Source: an uncultured Alphaproteobacteria bacterium
GTDB lineage: Bacteria > Pseudomonadota > Alphaproteobacteria > Methylaequorales > Methylaequoraceae
DNA length: 64,000 nucleotides
Assembly (NCBI GenBank): GCA_902579395.1
Contig: CACHGK010000003.1
Location: 62,001 to 126,000 of the forward strand
Direction of reading: 5' to 3'
The notes beneath the pieces were generated by a model. It made no database searches, had not been told where the DNA came from, and was given only the letters and a program-made list of their open reading frames with translations. The position numbers and the translations under genes are program-made. This document shows positions 53,677 through 62,355 of this stretch, piece by piece (the first letter of the stretch is position 1; each line of letters opens with the position of its first letter).

Positions 53677-54174
53677 ATGATGTATCTGAATTTTATGAGG
53701 CATGCAAAATCTGATTTGAATGATGATGTTGATGACTTTTCTAGACCAATTACAACTGAGGGTGTTGAAACTACGAAAAAAATTTCTAATTTTCTTAAAA
53801 AAAATTCTATTTATTTTGATCTTATTTTCTGTTCTCCAGCAGTACGAACAAGACAAACTCTTGATTGTCTAATTGAAAATTTAAAGACTGAACAGTCAAA
53901 AATAATTAATGATTATAATTTGTACGAGGGTAATGAAGATAATTTTTTACTTAGAATAAGTAACATAAGAAGGTATAAAAATGTTTTAGTAATAACACAT
54001 GAACCTCAAATACTTTATTTCATAAACTATTTCTTAGAGCACACAGAAAATAATAATTTTGATTTTGTAAATTCTAGTCTTATAACACTTGAGTTTAATA
54101 TAAGTGAGTGGAATGAGCTCTCAAACCTCAATGTAAAACTAAAAAAATTTCTCGATCCAAATAAACTTATTTAG
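53677..54174 (+). CDS. sixA: SixA-like phosphohistidine phosphatase
   Basis: 165-residue histidine-phosphatase-fold protein. The catalytic RHG-type motif is RHAKSD near residues 8-13, with SRPITTEG and a C-terminal VITHEPQI. SixA removes phosphate from histidine on phosphotransfer proteins. Alphaproteobacterial relatives are often annotated only as histidine phosphatases, so the true substrate is open. Followed by a 121-base gap that holds the flgG promoter. Confidence 0.85.
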   Translation: MMYLNFMRHAKSDLNDDVDDFSRPITTEGVETTKKISNFLKKNSIYFDLIFCSPAVRTRQTLDCLIENLKTEQSKIINDYNLYEGNEDNFLLRISNIRRYKNVLVITHEPQILYFINYFLEHTENNNFDFVNSSLITLEFNISEWNELSNLNVKLKKFLDPNKLI

Positions 54175-54240
54175 AGCTTTTTAATCTTAAATTTTGTATT
54201 CTTCAAAAGCCTTATGTGATTAATATTTTTCATATTTATG

Positions 54241-54256
54241 TGGCATGAGGTTTGCA
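54241..54256 (+). promoter_or_regulatory. Sigma-54 (-24/-12) promoter of the flgG-flgK operon
   Basis: TGGCATGAGGTTTGCA: GG at 54242-54243 and GC at 54254-54255, exact spacing, one mismatch to TGGCACG-N4-TTGCA. The predicted start near 54267 gives a 29-base leader with AGAGGA as ribosome site before the flgG ATG at 54296. An in-frame ATG at 54245 lies inside the element and so cannot be the start. Confidence 0.82.
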
Positions 54257-54295
54257 GTTATATCTCAAAAACACACAGCTAGAAAGAGGATCATA

Positions 54296-55084
54296 ATGGC
54301 AATTAATGCAATGCATGTAGCAAAAACTGGACTTAACGCACAACAGGTAAGAATGCAAGTAATTTCAAATAATCTTGCAAATGTGAATACAAACGGTTTT
54401 AAAAGAGACAGAGCTAATTTTGAGTCTCTGCTCTATCAAATTATAAGAAGTAGTGGGGCACAGACATCAGTGGATACTGAGTTAACCTCAGGATTTTCAG
54501 TTGGAACTGGTGTTAATATAGTTAACTCGAATAAACTTCATTCTCAAGGAAGTATTGTGTCAACTGATAATTCTCTAGATTTAGCTATAGATGGTGGTGG
54601 ATTTTTTCAAGTTTTGCTTCCTGATGGTCAGGTTGTTTATACAAGAAATGGTGCTTTTTCAAGAAATAATGAAGGTATCCTTACGACAAATAGTGGTTTT
54701 ATAATTCAGCCTGAAATCGCGATACCTGCGGAAGCTACAAAGATCAATGTTTCAGCTGATGGAATTGTTTCAGTTCAAATTCCTGAACAGGTTGAAGCAC
54801 AGGAAGTTGGACAGCTGCAGTTGGCAGATTTTCAAAATAGAACTGGTTTGCAGCCGATTGGAGAGAATTTTTATGTTGAAACTACTTCAAGTGGTCCTCC
54901 AGTAATTGAGAATCCATTTGCTGCTGGTTTTGGAAAAATAATTCAAGGAGCATTAGAAAGCTCTAACGTAAATGTTGTTCAAGAACTTGTTGATATGATT
55001 GAAACTCAAAGAGCCTATGAAGTTAATTCAAAAGCAATAACATCAGTTGATGAGATGCTTAGATTTGTAAGTAATAATTTATAG
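54296..55084 (+). CDS. flgG: Flagellar distal rod protein FlgG
   Basis: Distal rod of the flagellum. From ATG 54296 (after AGAGGA, spacing suitable) the protein has 262 residues: N-terminal axial motif LNAQQVRMQVISNNLANVNTN, a flgG-specific centre (NNEGILTTNSGFIIQPEI) and C-terminal VVQELVDMIETQRAYEVNSKAI. Upstream flgF is absent. First gene of the flgG-flgH-flgI-flgJ-flgK-flgL block, whose sigma-54 promoter is at 54241. Confidence 0.96.
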   Translation: MAINAMHVAKTGLNAQQVRMQVISNNLANVNTNGFKRDRANFESLLYQIIRSSGAQTSVDTELTSGFSVGTGVNIVNSNKLHSQGSIVSTDNSLDLAIDGGGFFQVLLPDGQVVYTRNGAFSRNNEGILTTNSGFIIQPEIAIPAEATKINVSADGIVSVQIPEQVEAQEVGQLQLADFQNRTGLQPIGENFYVETTSSGPPVIENPFAAGFGKIIQGALESSNVNVVQELVDMIETQRAYEVNSKAITSVDEMLRFVSNNL

Positions 55085-55092
55085 GATTAGTG

Positions 55093-55785
55093 ATGAGATT
55101 AATATTATTTTTATCATTACTCTTCATCCAAGGTTGTGCTTCACATTTTCAAGATAAAATAGGTGAAGAATTTAAAAGTATTCAACCTGATTTTTCAAAT
55201 TATGAAAATGGAAATAATGCAACTGAGGGAGCCGTTTATGACGGTGATGGTGGACTTTTTGCATCTGACAGAAGAGCAAACAGAGTGGGAGATATTATAA
55301 CTATTACCCTAGAGGAAACTGTTTCATCATCAAATACAGGGACAGAAACACTATCTAAAAGCGACTCATATGCTTTTGATTTACCTGAAGCATTATTTGG
55401 ACCTTCATCATTACTTGGAAAACTGTTTTTTCCTGGTGGAGTAAAAGAAGATAATTTAAAAGGTGGAACCACTCAAGCATTTACTGGGTCGGGTTCAGCT
55501 GCTCAAGCAAACAGTTTAACTGGAACACTATCTGTTACTATCGTCAGAGTTTATCCAAATGGTAATCTTGAGGTTAAAGGTCAGCGAAAACTTAGTTATA
55601 ATAGCGGCACAGAATATATAAGATTATCGGGTGTAATTAGACCCGATGATATTTCTTCATCAAATACTGTTTCTTCTAAAAAGGTTGCAGATGCTGAAAT
55701 CTCTTATACAGGAACAGGCGATATGAATGATAGTGTAACGAAAGGTTGGTTAAGTAGATACTTTGCTTACGTATCTCCTTTTTAA
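55093..55785 (+). CDS. flgH: Flagellar L-ring lipoprotein FlgH
   Basis: Outer-membrane ring of the flagellar basal body. Lipoprotein signal with lipobox IQGC (Cys near 15) and AGGA ribosome site 6 bases before ATG 55093 (a GTG at 55090 is less likely). FlgH motifs: [22 protein letters not shown] and [25 protein letters not shown]. 230 residues. It follows flgG by 8 bases; flgA, which commonly sits between, is not present here. Confidence 0.96.
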   Translation: MRLILFLSLLFIQGCASHFQDKIGEEFKSIQPDFSNYENGNNATEGAVYDGDGGLFASDRRANRVGDIITITLEETVSSSNTGTETLSKSDSYAFDLPEALFGPSSLLGKLFFPGGVKEDNLKGGTTQAFTGSGSAAQANSLTGTLSVTIVRVYPNGNLEVKGQRKLSYNSGTEYIRLSGVIRPDDISSSNTVSSKKVADAEISYTGTGDMNDSVTKGWLSRYFAYVSPF

Positions 55786-55790
55786 TTAAT

Positions 55791-56909
55791 ATGAGAAAAT
55801 TTTTAATATATCTATTTTGCATTTTTTTTGTAAATCAGTCTGTTTTGGCAGACAGAATTAAGGATATGGCATCTCTTGCTGGAGTCAGATCAAATCAACT
55901 CGTTGGTTATGGGTTAGTTATAGGTTTAGCTAAAACTGGTGACGGAAGTGTAAACTTGACTAAACAAAGTATTGCAGCAATGATTTCACAATTTGGCGTT
56001 ATTGCAAATACAGCTGATATTGATGCAACAAATTCAGCCAATGTGATGGTAACCGCAAATCTTCCACCATTCGCAAAGCCAGGACAAACAATTGATGTTA
56101 CTGTTTCTACTATAGGCAAAGCAAAATCACTTAAAGGTGGGACTTTATTGATGACTGGATTAAAAGGGGCAGATGGAGAGGTTTATGCAATTGCTCAAGG
56201 AAATTTAGTGGTTGGTGGACTTGGAATTGAGGGTGCTGATGGTTCTAGTACTATCCAAGGAACTCCAACTGTTGGAAGAATTCCTGGAGGAGCTACAGTA
56301 GAAAAATTAGTAGAAAATACTTTTTTGGAGAAAGATAATATCGTTTTGAACTTACATCAAGCTGATTTTTCTCAAGCAAATAGAATTGCAAATTCAATAA
56401 ATGAAACTTTTGGACCAGAGGTTGCAATACCAATGGATTCAACTTCAATAAAAGTTAGAACCCCAAAAAACCCAGCACAAAAGGTTTCTTTTATTGGATT
56501 GTTAGAGAACATTAATTTCGAACCAGTTACTCCCAAAGCAAAAGTTGTGGTTAACTCCAGAACAGGAACAGTTGTAATAGGTGGTGATGTGAGAATTTCA
56601 CCAGCAGCTGTTGCCCACGGAAGTTTATCAGTAAGAATTCAAGAGGATACCAAACTACTATCTGAAGGCACAGGAACTGTGGTAGGAACCTCTGCCACTG
56701 TATCTGGAACAGCAGCAACTACCGCCCAAGACACGCAAATAGAAGTTGATGAAGAGCCAGCTAGAGCATTTGTCTTTGACCCTGGAATTGAACTTCAAAC
56801 ACTTGTTGATGCACTTAATGAAACTGGGACAACAGCAACAGATATGGTTGCAATTCTTGAAGCCCTAAGAGAAGCAGGTGCACTGAGAGCTGAACTTATT
56901 ATAATTTAA
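55791..56909 (+). CDS. flgI: Flagellar P-ring protein FlgI
   Basis: Peptidoglycan-layer ring protein, exported by Sec: signal peptide [17 protein letters not shown], cut near residue 21. The mature N-terminus [31 protein letters not shown] and [18 protein letters not shown] are typical; so is the C-terminus [36 protein letters not shown] pattern. 372 residues. A Thr/Ala-rich stretch near 302-315 ([15 protein letters not shown]) is a small local insertion. Confidence 0.97.
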   Translation: MRKFLIYLFCIFFVNQSVLADRIKDMASLAGVRSNQLVGYGLVIGLAKTGDGSVNLTKQSIAAMISQFGVIANTADIDATNSANVMVTANLPPFAKPGQTIDVTVSTIGKAKSLKGGTLLMTGLKGADGEVYAIAQGNLVVGGLGIEGADGSSTIQGTPTVGRIPGGATVEKLVENTFLEKDNIVLNLHQADFSQANRIANSINETFGPEVAIPMDSTSIKVRTPKNPAQKVSFIGLLENINFEPVTPKAKVVVNSRTGTVVIGGDVRISPAAVAHGSLSVRIQEDTKLLSEGTGTVVGTSATVSGTAATTAQDTQIEVDEEPARAFVFDPGIELQTLVDALNETGTTATDMVAILEALREAGALRAELIII

Positions 56910-56922
56910 TTTGGATAGATTT

Positions 56923-57228
56923 ATGGATAGTAACGCCATTTCAAAAATTAAGATTAACTTAAACGAGAATCTTTCTTTAGATCAAAAAAATAAAATAAAT
57001 AAAGATTCTAATATAGAGGAAGTTGCCAAAGAGTTTGAATCTTTATTTGTTTATCAAATGTTAAAAAGTGCAAGAAGAGCGAAACTCGCTGAAGAAATAT
57101 TTTCTAATCAAGGTAACGAAACTTATCAATCATTGTTGGACCAAGAGTATGCAAAAACTATATCCAAAAATCATAGTTTTGGAATAGCTGAAGCACTTAT
57201 AAGACAATTCGGAGATTCCAAGAGATAA
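56923..57228 (+). CDS. flgJ: Rod-binding protein FlgJ (N-terminal domain only)
   Basis: 101 residues from ATG 56923, which has GGA 8 bases upstream; a TTG 12 bases earlier is an alternative. The rod-binding motif EVAKEFESLFVYQMLKSARRA is clear. The muramidase domain of enterobacterial FlgJ is missing, as usual in alphaproteobacteria, so a separate peptidoglycan hydrolase must serve rod assembly. Its TAA is directly followed by the flgK ATG. Confidence 0.92.
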   Translation: MDSNAISKIKINLNENLSLDQKNKINKDSNIEEVAKEFESLFVYQMLKSARRAKLAEEIFSNQGNETYQSLLDQEYAKTISKNHSFGIAEALIRQFGDSKR

Positions 57229-60200
57229 ATGCCAAGTTTATTTGACATAGGAAAAAGTGGGCTTCAAGCTTACAGACAATCATTAGCAGTTACAGGTCAA
57301 AATATCGCGAATGTTAATACAGATGGTTACAAAAAAAGGGATGTGGCATTAGAGGAAGTTACTGGTGCTGGTGGAGGTGTTACAGAAATATCTGATCAAA
57401 CAGGATTAGGTGTAAGAGTTGAACAAATTAGAAGAGCATTTGACGAATTTTTGATAGATAAAGCAAGGCAAGCAACCTCTAATTTTAAAAAAGCAAATAC
57501 TTTTTCAGACGAAGTTAAGGATTTAGAAAATATACTGTTGCCTACGGATAATAATTTAAGTTCTGCAATTGGCGATTTTTTTAATTCTCTTCAAGATATT
57601 GCAGCATATCCAGATGAGCAGGCCTCTAGAATTGTTGCAATTGAAAAGGGAAAAGATTTGGCTGCTCAATTTAATCTTTATTCTGAGAGAATTTCAAATT
57701 TAAAAAACCAAATTAATAATAAAACAAAAAACGCAGTAACATCTGTTAATCTACTTTCAGATCAAATTTCTAATATAAATGCAAAAATTTTAGCCTCTGG
57801 GGTTGCAACGGGTGGATCGAATGCATTGTTAGATCAAAGAGATATGTTGCTAGATCAAATGTCTGAAGTCACTCAAGTGACAGTAAATTACGGTGATAAA
57901 GGTCAGGCTGAAGTAAGATTAGGGAACTCTGGTTCTGGTCCTATAATAGTGTCATCAGATGCTGAACCAACAAAAGGCAATGATACTACAACTCAAATAG
58001 ATGTTGTTAATCAAGGTAGTAGACTTCAACCAGTTGTTGGAGTTAATAAAATTGCAACAAATCAAATAAGGGGAGGATTAATAAGTGGAATGGTTGATGC
58101 ATTTGCATTAGCAGACGATACAATGAAAGAAATTGATAATCTGGCTACAATAATTTCTCAGAAGTTTAATGAAATTAATCAGTCAGGATTAGACCTCGAT
58201 GGAAAAGAAGGTAAACAAATGTTTACTGTATCAAGCCTCCAGGCAGTTGAAAATCCTACTAATAGGTCGAGTGTGGGTGTTGCGGTTTTCGTAACCAACC
58301 CTTTAGAAATAAAGAATTCAGAATACAGAGTTATTTATCATGAAAATGAAGAATTGTGGAAACTTACATCTGACGACATTAAAACTCCAATTACAGGTAA
58401 ACAAACAATTGACGGACAGGGTTTTAAGATTTCTTTTTTTGGAGAACCATTGGATGGAGACGAATTTTCTATAGTTCCAAGTAGTGCCTCTAAGGGTATG
58501 GCTTTCTTACTTGAAAGACCACAGGATTTTGCTGCAGGTTCAAAAACACTTATAAGTGCTAGTACTTCAAATACTGGAGCAGCAAGACTTGAGGAAATTT
58601 CACAACTTAAATTTGAGGATAAGACAACCATAAATGATGTTAGAAATGTTTTTTCAAATGGACTTAGTCCAGTTACATCTTCAAATTTTGCAAGTGATGG
58701 TGGGGCTGCAATTATTAAATCAGGTACTTCTTTTGTAAATTTAAGTTCATATAAGGCACAACCAGAATTACAATTTGGATTATCTGCATCCGATCTTACT
58801 TCATTAACTTCAATTAAAATAACAATGTCTGATGCGTCTTCTGTAACAGTTGACATAACTGGTGTAAAAACTCTTGAGGAGCTAGCAGATGTTTTAAATA
58901 GGAGTAGAGATGTTTCTGGAAATGCTCATAGCTTTAGAACAATGGGATTATTTGCATCTGGCGGAGGTGCATCTCTTACAATTGCAAGTAACAACAAAGA
59001 ATTCTCTTCAGGAGCAATTTCTGCATCATCCACTATTAATGCAAATGTAGTAAATCCGTCAGTAACCACGGCTAGTAAATTACAGATTTTTACGAGAGAA
59101 GGAAGGCACATAGCAGGAGAAGTTTTATCGGATGCTGAAATAGCAGAATTCATGACAGAAGAAAATGGATTTAATAAATTTGCTGAATACAGAGCGGATT
59201 ATTTGAATGGAACTGAAAAAGAGAAGTATAGAAATATTGAAGTAACTAGATCAACAGCTGAAGGAAACTATATTATAAGCTATGGATCAAATGGTACAGC
59301 TGCAAGTGCTCAAAGACACGCAACAGATGTGCCGGCTAGTCATGTCACAGCTGCATACACACTTACAGTAAATTCAACAACAACTGGCAAATCAAAAAAT
59401 ATTTCCGTACCAATAGAATCCTCTGCAGGTTTTGTGGCTGGTTTAATAAATTCTGAGGCAAGAACACTAGGAATTGAGGCAACAGCTTCGACAAAAGTTA
59501 AACTCTCAGCGCCAGCGTCAAATGGAACTATCTCTTTTAATCTTCGAAGCAAACAAGGTGTTGGAAATGATGCATCTATAAGTGCAACAATCTTATCAAC
59601 AGATCTTACGAATTTGGCTAATTCTATAAATAATTTTTCTGGTAGGACAGGTGTAATTGCAAATCTTTCATCTGATAAAAAACATATTGTAATGGTAAAT
59701 TCGGAGGGGGATGACATACAAATTTCTGCTTTCTCAACTCCAAACACCGTGGAAATGGAGGTTCTAAATAGTGATTATGGATCTTTTAGTTCTGCTATAA
59801 CAGTCAACCTTGATAATACAAATTTTAAGGCAGCAAGATTTAGTGGAGAACTCAAGCTCACGTCATCTTCTGCATTTAGTACATCTAATAATGGAGGAGG
59901 AACAACAGTTACTGGCTTGCAAAATGCACTCAGCGACGGCTTTTTAAATGTAACGTCTTCGAGCACAGGAGAAGTAAAAACAATAAAACCGGTAGTGCTA
60001 GAGGGAGATTTTTCAACTGGTCATCCTGAGGGATTGAGTGCATCTAGTTCGATTCTTTCTTATGGATTAAAGATACCAGCTGATGGAAATGGTGGTTTGT
60101 TTTCAACTACTGTTGATGTATCTAAACTTGATGTATTGAATAAAGCTCAAATTTCAAAAAAAATTGCTGAGGGGCTTAGAGCAGATAGTCCTTCCAGTGA

Positions 60201-62319
60201 AATAATTGGAACAGCTGTTACATCAATCCCAGAGGATGGAAAAAGCTTTAGAATTAATCATGATGGACTTACTTATACATTAACTATGGAAAATGGTGAG
60301 GTTGTGGTTTCTGGTGGTGAAAAAGATTTAATTACGGCGTATTTTGAAAATCCAGATCCAATTACAATCAATACTACTGCACTTGGTGGAACTAATACAA
60401 TTACCTCTACTGAGCATAATTTAGAGACTGGGGATGCTATAAAATATAATGCTGCAGAGAAAGTAATTGTTGACACAACTAATTTTGCATCAACTTCAAC
60501 AATTTCAATTCCAAATGATTTTACCAACAATGATCCCGTTGTTTATAATGCTGGTGGTAGTCTTCCAATTTCAGGGCTTGTGGACGGAACAACTTATTTT
60601 GTTAAAAATAGATCTGCAGATAGTTTCCAATTATCAGCAACATCAGGGGGGGCAACTTTAACTATAGCTGGAGGAACTGGCGGCAGTGTGTCAGATTCTT
60701 TTTCAAGCCCAAGAGATGGTTTAGTTGACGGACAAACTTACTTTGTTGTAAAGGTTGATGATCACAATTTTAAACTTGCTAGCAACTATACGTTGGCTAC
60801 AAATTCAACTCCTTCGGTTATAACTATTGGATCAAGTGGAGTTGGAGGAAATGCTGCCGATACTTTTGATCCAGCAAAAAATCTTTATATTTCGTCTGGC
60901 AGAACAATATCAGGATCTCAATTCTCTTTTCCTGTAGATTCAACAAATGATGATAATGCCAAATTATTTGGCATGCAAAGTTCTCAAATTGAAACTACGA
61001 TTACTGGTAAGTCAATAGCCACACCAGCGGCAAGTAACACATCACATTTTCACATTAAAATTAAAGATAATTCAAATCCTATTGGAATATTTGTAAAAGC
61101 TAACTCTAAAACAATAAACACATCTGGTGTTGGTGGATCCTCAACAACTTTAACCTCTACTGGTCATGGTTTTAAAACTGGTGATAAGATTACCTACACA
61201 GCTGGAGGCACCGCACTAAATGGTTTGACAAATGGCGCATCATATTTCGCTAAAGTGGTTGATGCCAATACTTTTAGTTTGGCCTCCAGTTTCGATAATG
61301 CAACATCTGAGATTACATCTTTACTTACATTTGGTGGAGGAAATGGACATGCAAGCGACAAATTTGCTACTGTTTTTGCAACAGCTTTATTAAATGATAA
61401 TGCTTCAACACCTGCGTCGGCAGTTGGAATCACTGCTGAAATAAATCAGATTAGTGATACAAATGCCCAAATCAGTATTATTAAAGAAGCTGATAAAAAA
61501 CAAATTATTGTCGACAGAATTACGGCTGGTGATGGAGCAACTGCAGAAAGCTTTGGTTTCAAAACAAGCCAAATTAATTTAAATGTTTTAAATGATGAAA
61601 TAAGATTACAATCTTTCACATCTGATGTTTCAGGTTCACATGCGATTGATTTAGAGGTTCCCACAAACAGTGTCAAATCACTGGTTGGTAATAATTTATC
61701 TTTATCTAACTTACCTTCAGAGGATTTAATTGTTTTAATGACTGGAAACGGATCAAAAAAAATTGCAGCAAACTATGGAGAAACTAATTCAGTATTGAAA
61801 GATGAAGAGTTAAAAATTTTAGTTGATTCCTCAAATAATAAGAAGGTAGAGATATTAGATAATGAAACGGGTCATACGATTGCAACACGTTTAATACCTG
61901 ATGACGGAATAATAAATACTTCAGACAAATCATTCAGAATAGTTGGTGAAACAAAAGTTAATGATTTCTTTACAGTTTTAAACAACAATGATGGAATCGG
62001 TGACAATAGAAATATTTTAAAGATGATTGAACTGCAGACATCGGATGTTAATGGAAAAAACTCAGGAAGTTTTCAAGATATATTTAATAAAACTGCAACG
62101 GAAATAGGTGCAACAGTTAGAAGTAGTGAAATGGAAGCACAAGACGCAGAAGCAAGTAGAGATGAAGCATTAGCATTAGAAGATGAAAGATCAGGAGTAT
62201 CTTTAGATGAAGAAGCATCATCATTGATTCAATTTCAACAAGCTTTTTCAGCTAATGCGAGAATAATTCAAACAGCAAGAGAACTTTTTGATTCACTTAT
62301 GAGAGTGGTTTCAAGGTAG
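57229..62319 (+). CDS. flgK: Hook-filament junction protein FlgK (HAP1), giant variant
   Basis: Links the hook to the filament. The N-terminus (LFDIGKSGLQAYRQSLAVTG, QNIANVNTDGY) and C-terminus (GVSLDEEASSLIQFQQAFSA, ARIIQTARELF) are textbook FlgK, and the middle-N region (GGSNALLDQRDMLLDQMSEV) is conserved too. The total is 1,696 residues against roughly 450-700 normally: about residues 380-1560 form a Ser/Thr/Gly-rich, beta-type insert. It includes a flagellin-IN-like motif (about 790-830) and FCCH-like modules (about 1045-1385). The insert should be surface-exposed. Reading frame is intact throughout. Confidence 0.95.
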   Translation: MPSLFDIGKSGLQAYRQSLAVTGQNIANVNTDGYKKRDVALEEVTGAGGGVTEISDQTGLGVRVEQIRRAFDEFLIDKARQATSNFKKANTFSDEVKDLENILLPTDNNLSSAIGDFFNSLQDIAAYPDEQASRIVAIEKGKDLAAQFNLYSERISNLKNQINNKTKNAVTSVNLLSDQISNINAKILASGVATGGSNALLDQRDMLLDQMSEVTQVTVNYGDKGQAEVRLGNSGSGPIIVSSDAEPTKGNDTTTQIDVVNQGSRLQPVVGVNKIATNQIRGGLISGMVDAFALADDTMKEIDNLATIISQKFNEINQSGLDLDGKEGKQMFTVSSLQAVENPTNRSSVGVAVFVTNPLEIKNSEYRVIYHENEELWKLTSDDIKTPITGKQTIDGQGFKISFFGEPLDGDEFSIVPSSASKGMAFLLERPQDFAAGSKTLISASTSNTGAARLEEISQLKFEDKTTINDVRNVFSNGLSPVTSSNFASDGGAAIIKSGTSFVNLSSYKAQPELQFGLSASDLTSLTSIKITMSDASSVTVDITGVKTLEELADVLNRSRDVSGNAHSFRTMGLFASGGGASLTIASNNKEFSSGAISASSTINANVVNPSVTTASKLQIFTREGRHIAGEVLSDAEIAEFMTEENGFNKFAEYRADYLNGTEKEKYRNIEVTRSTAEGNYIISYGSNGTAASAQRHATDVPASHVTAAYTLTVNSTTTGKSKNISVPIESSAGFVAGLINSEARTLGIEATASTKVKLSAPASNGTISFNLRSKQGVGNDASISATILSTDLTNLANSINNFSGRTGVIANLSSDKKHIVMVNSEGDDIQISAFSTPNTVEMEVLNSDYGSFSSAITVNLDNTNFKAARFSGELKLTSSSAFSTSNNGGGTTVTGLQNALSDGFLNVTSSSTGEVKTIKPVVLEGDFSTGHPEGLSASSSILSYGLKIPADGNGGLFSTTVDVSKLDVLNKAQISKKIAEGLRADSPSSEIIGTAVTSIPEDGKSFRINHDGLTYTLTMENGEVVVSGGEKDLITAYFENPDPITINTTALGGTNTITSTEHNLETGDAIKYNAAEKVIVDTTNFASTSTISIPNDFTNNDPVVYNAGGSLPISGLVDGTTYFVKNRSADSFQLSATSGGATLTIAGGTGGSVSDSFSSPRDGLVDGQTYFVVKVDDHNFKLASNYTLATNSTPSVITIGSSGVGGNAADTFDPAKNLYISSGRTISGSQFSFPVDSTNDDNAKLFGMQSSQIETTITGKSIATPAASNTSHFHIKIKDNSNPIGIFVKANSKTINTSGVGGSSTTLTSTGHGFKTGDKITYTAGGTALNGLTNGASYFAKVVDANTFSLASSFDNATSEITSLLTFGGGNGHASDKFATVFATALLNDNASTPASAVGITAEINQISDTNAQISIIKEADKKQIIVDRITAGDGATAESFGFKTSQINLNVLNDEIRLQSFTSDVSGSHAIDLEVPTNSVKSLVGNNLSLSNLPSEDLIVLMTGNGSKKIAANYGETNSVLKDEELKILVDSSNNKKVEILDNETGHTIATRLIPDDGIINTSDKSFRIVGETKVNDFFTVLNNNDGIGDNRNILKMIELQTSDVNGKNSGSFQDIFNKTATEIGATVRSSEMEAQDAEASRDEALALEDERSGVSLDEEASSLIQFQQAFSANARIIQTARELFDSLMRVVSR
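60364..61377 (+). repeat. Repeated beta modules in FlgK (phage-tail/adhesin FCCH-like)
   Basis: Protein-level repeats: H-x-L/F-x-T-G-D-x-I-x-Y...GLxxGxxYFxxxVDxxxFxLA. Copy A starts at 60364 (HNLETGDAIKYNA), is interrupted, and continues at 60718 (GLVDGQTYFVVKVDDHNFKLA). Copy B (60463-60717) lies between those halves with VVYNAGG and GLVDGTTYFVKNRSADSFQL. Copy C is at about 61108-61377 (GHGFKTGDKITY, GLTNGASYFAKVVDANTFSLA). This module type is typical of phage tail and adhesin-like proteins. Confidence 0.7.
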
Positions 62320-62328
62320 AGTCTCAAA

Positions 62329-62344
62329 AGGCACGAAAATTGCT
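62329..62344 (+). promoter_or_regulatory. Sigma-54 (-24/-12) promoter of flgL
   Basis: AGGCACGAAAATTGCT, with GG at 62330-62331 and GC at 62342-62343 (exact GG-N10-GC), matches GGCACG-N4-TTGC[AT] perfectly after the first base. It lies between the flgK stop (62319) and the flgL ATG. With C62343 as -12, the start is at 62355, one base before the ATG: leaderless. Some flgL could also come from read-through from flgG. Confidence 0.8.
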
Positions 62345-62355
62345 AGGTATACTGA

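Noticed and set aside
58338-58856. 172-codon open frame antisense to flgK, and several others antisense to flgK/flgL (e.g. 59340-59747, 61446-61676)
   Set aside because: They lie entirely inside conserved FlgK/FlgL frames, have no family features, and reflect the Ser/Thr-rich codon composition of the insert.
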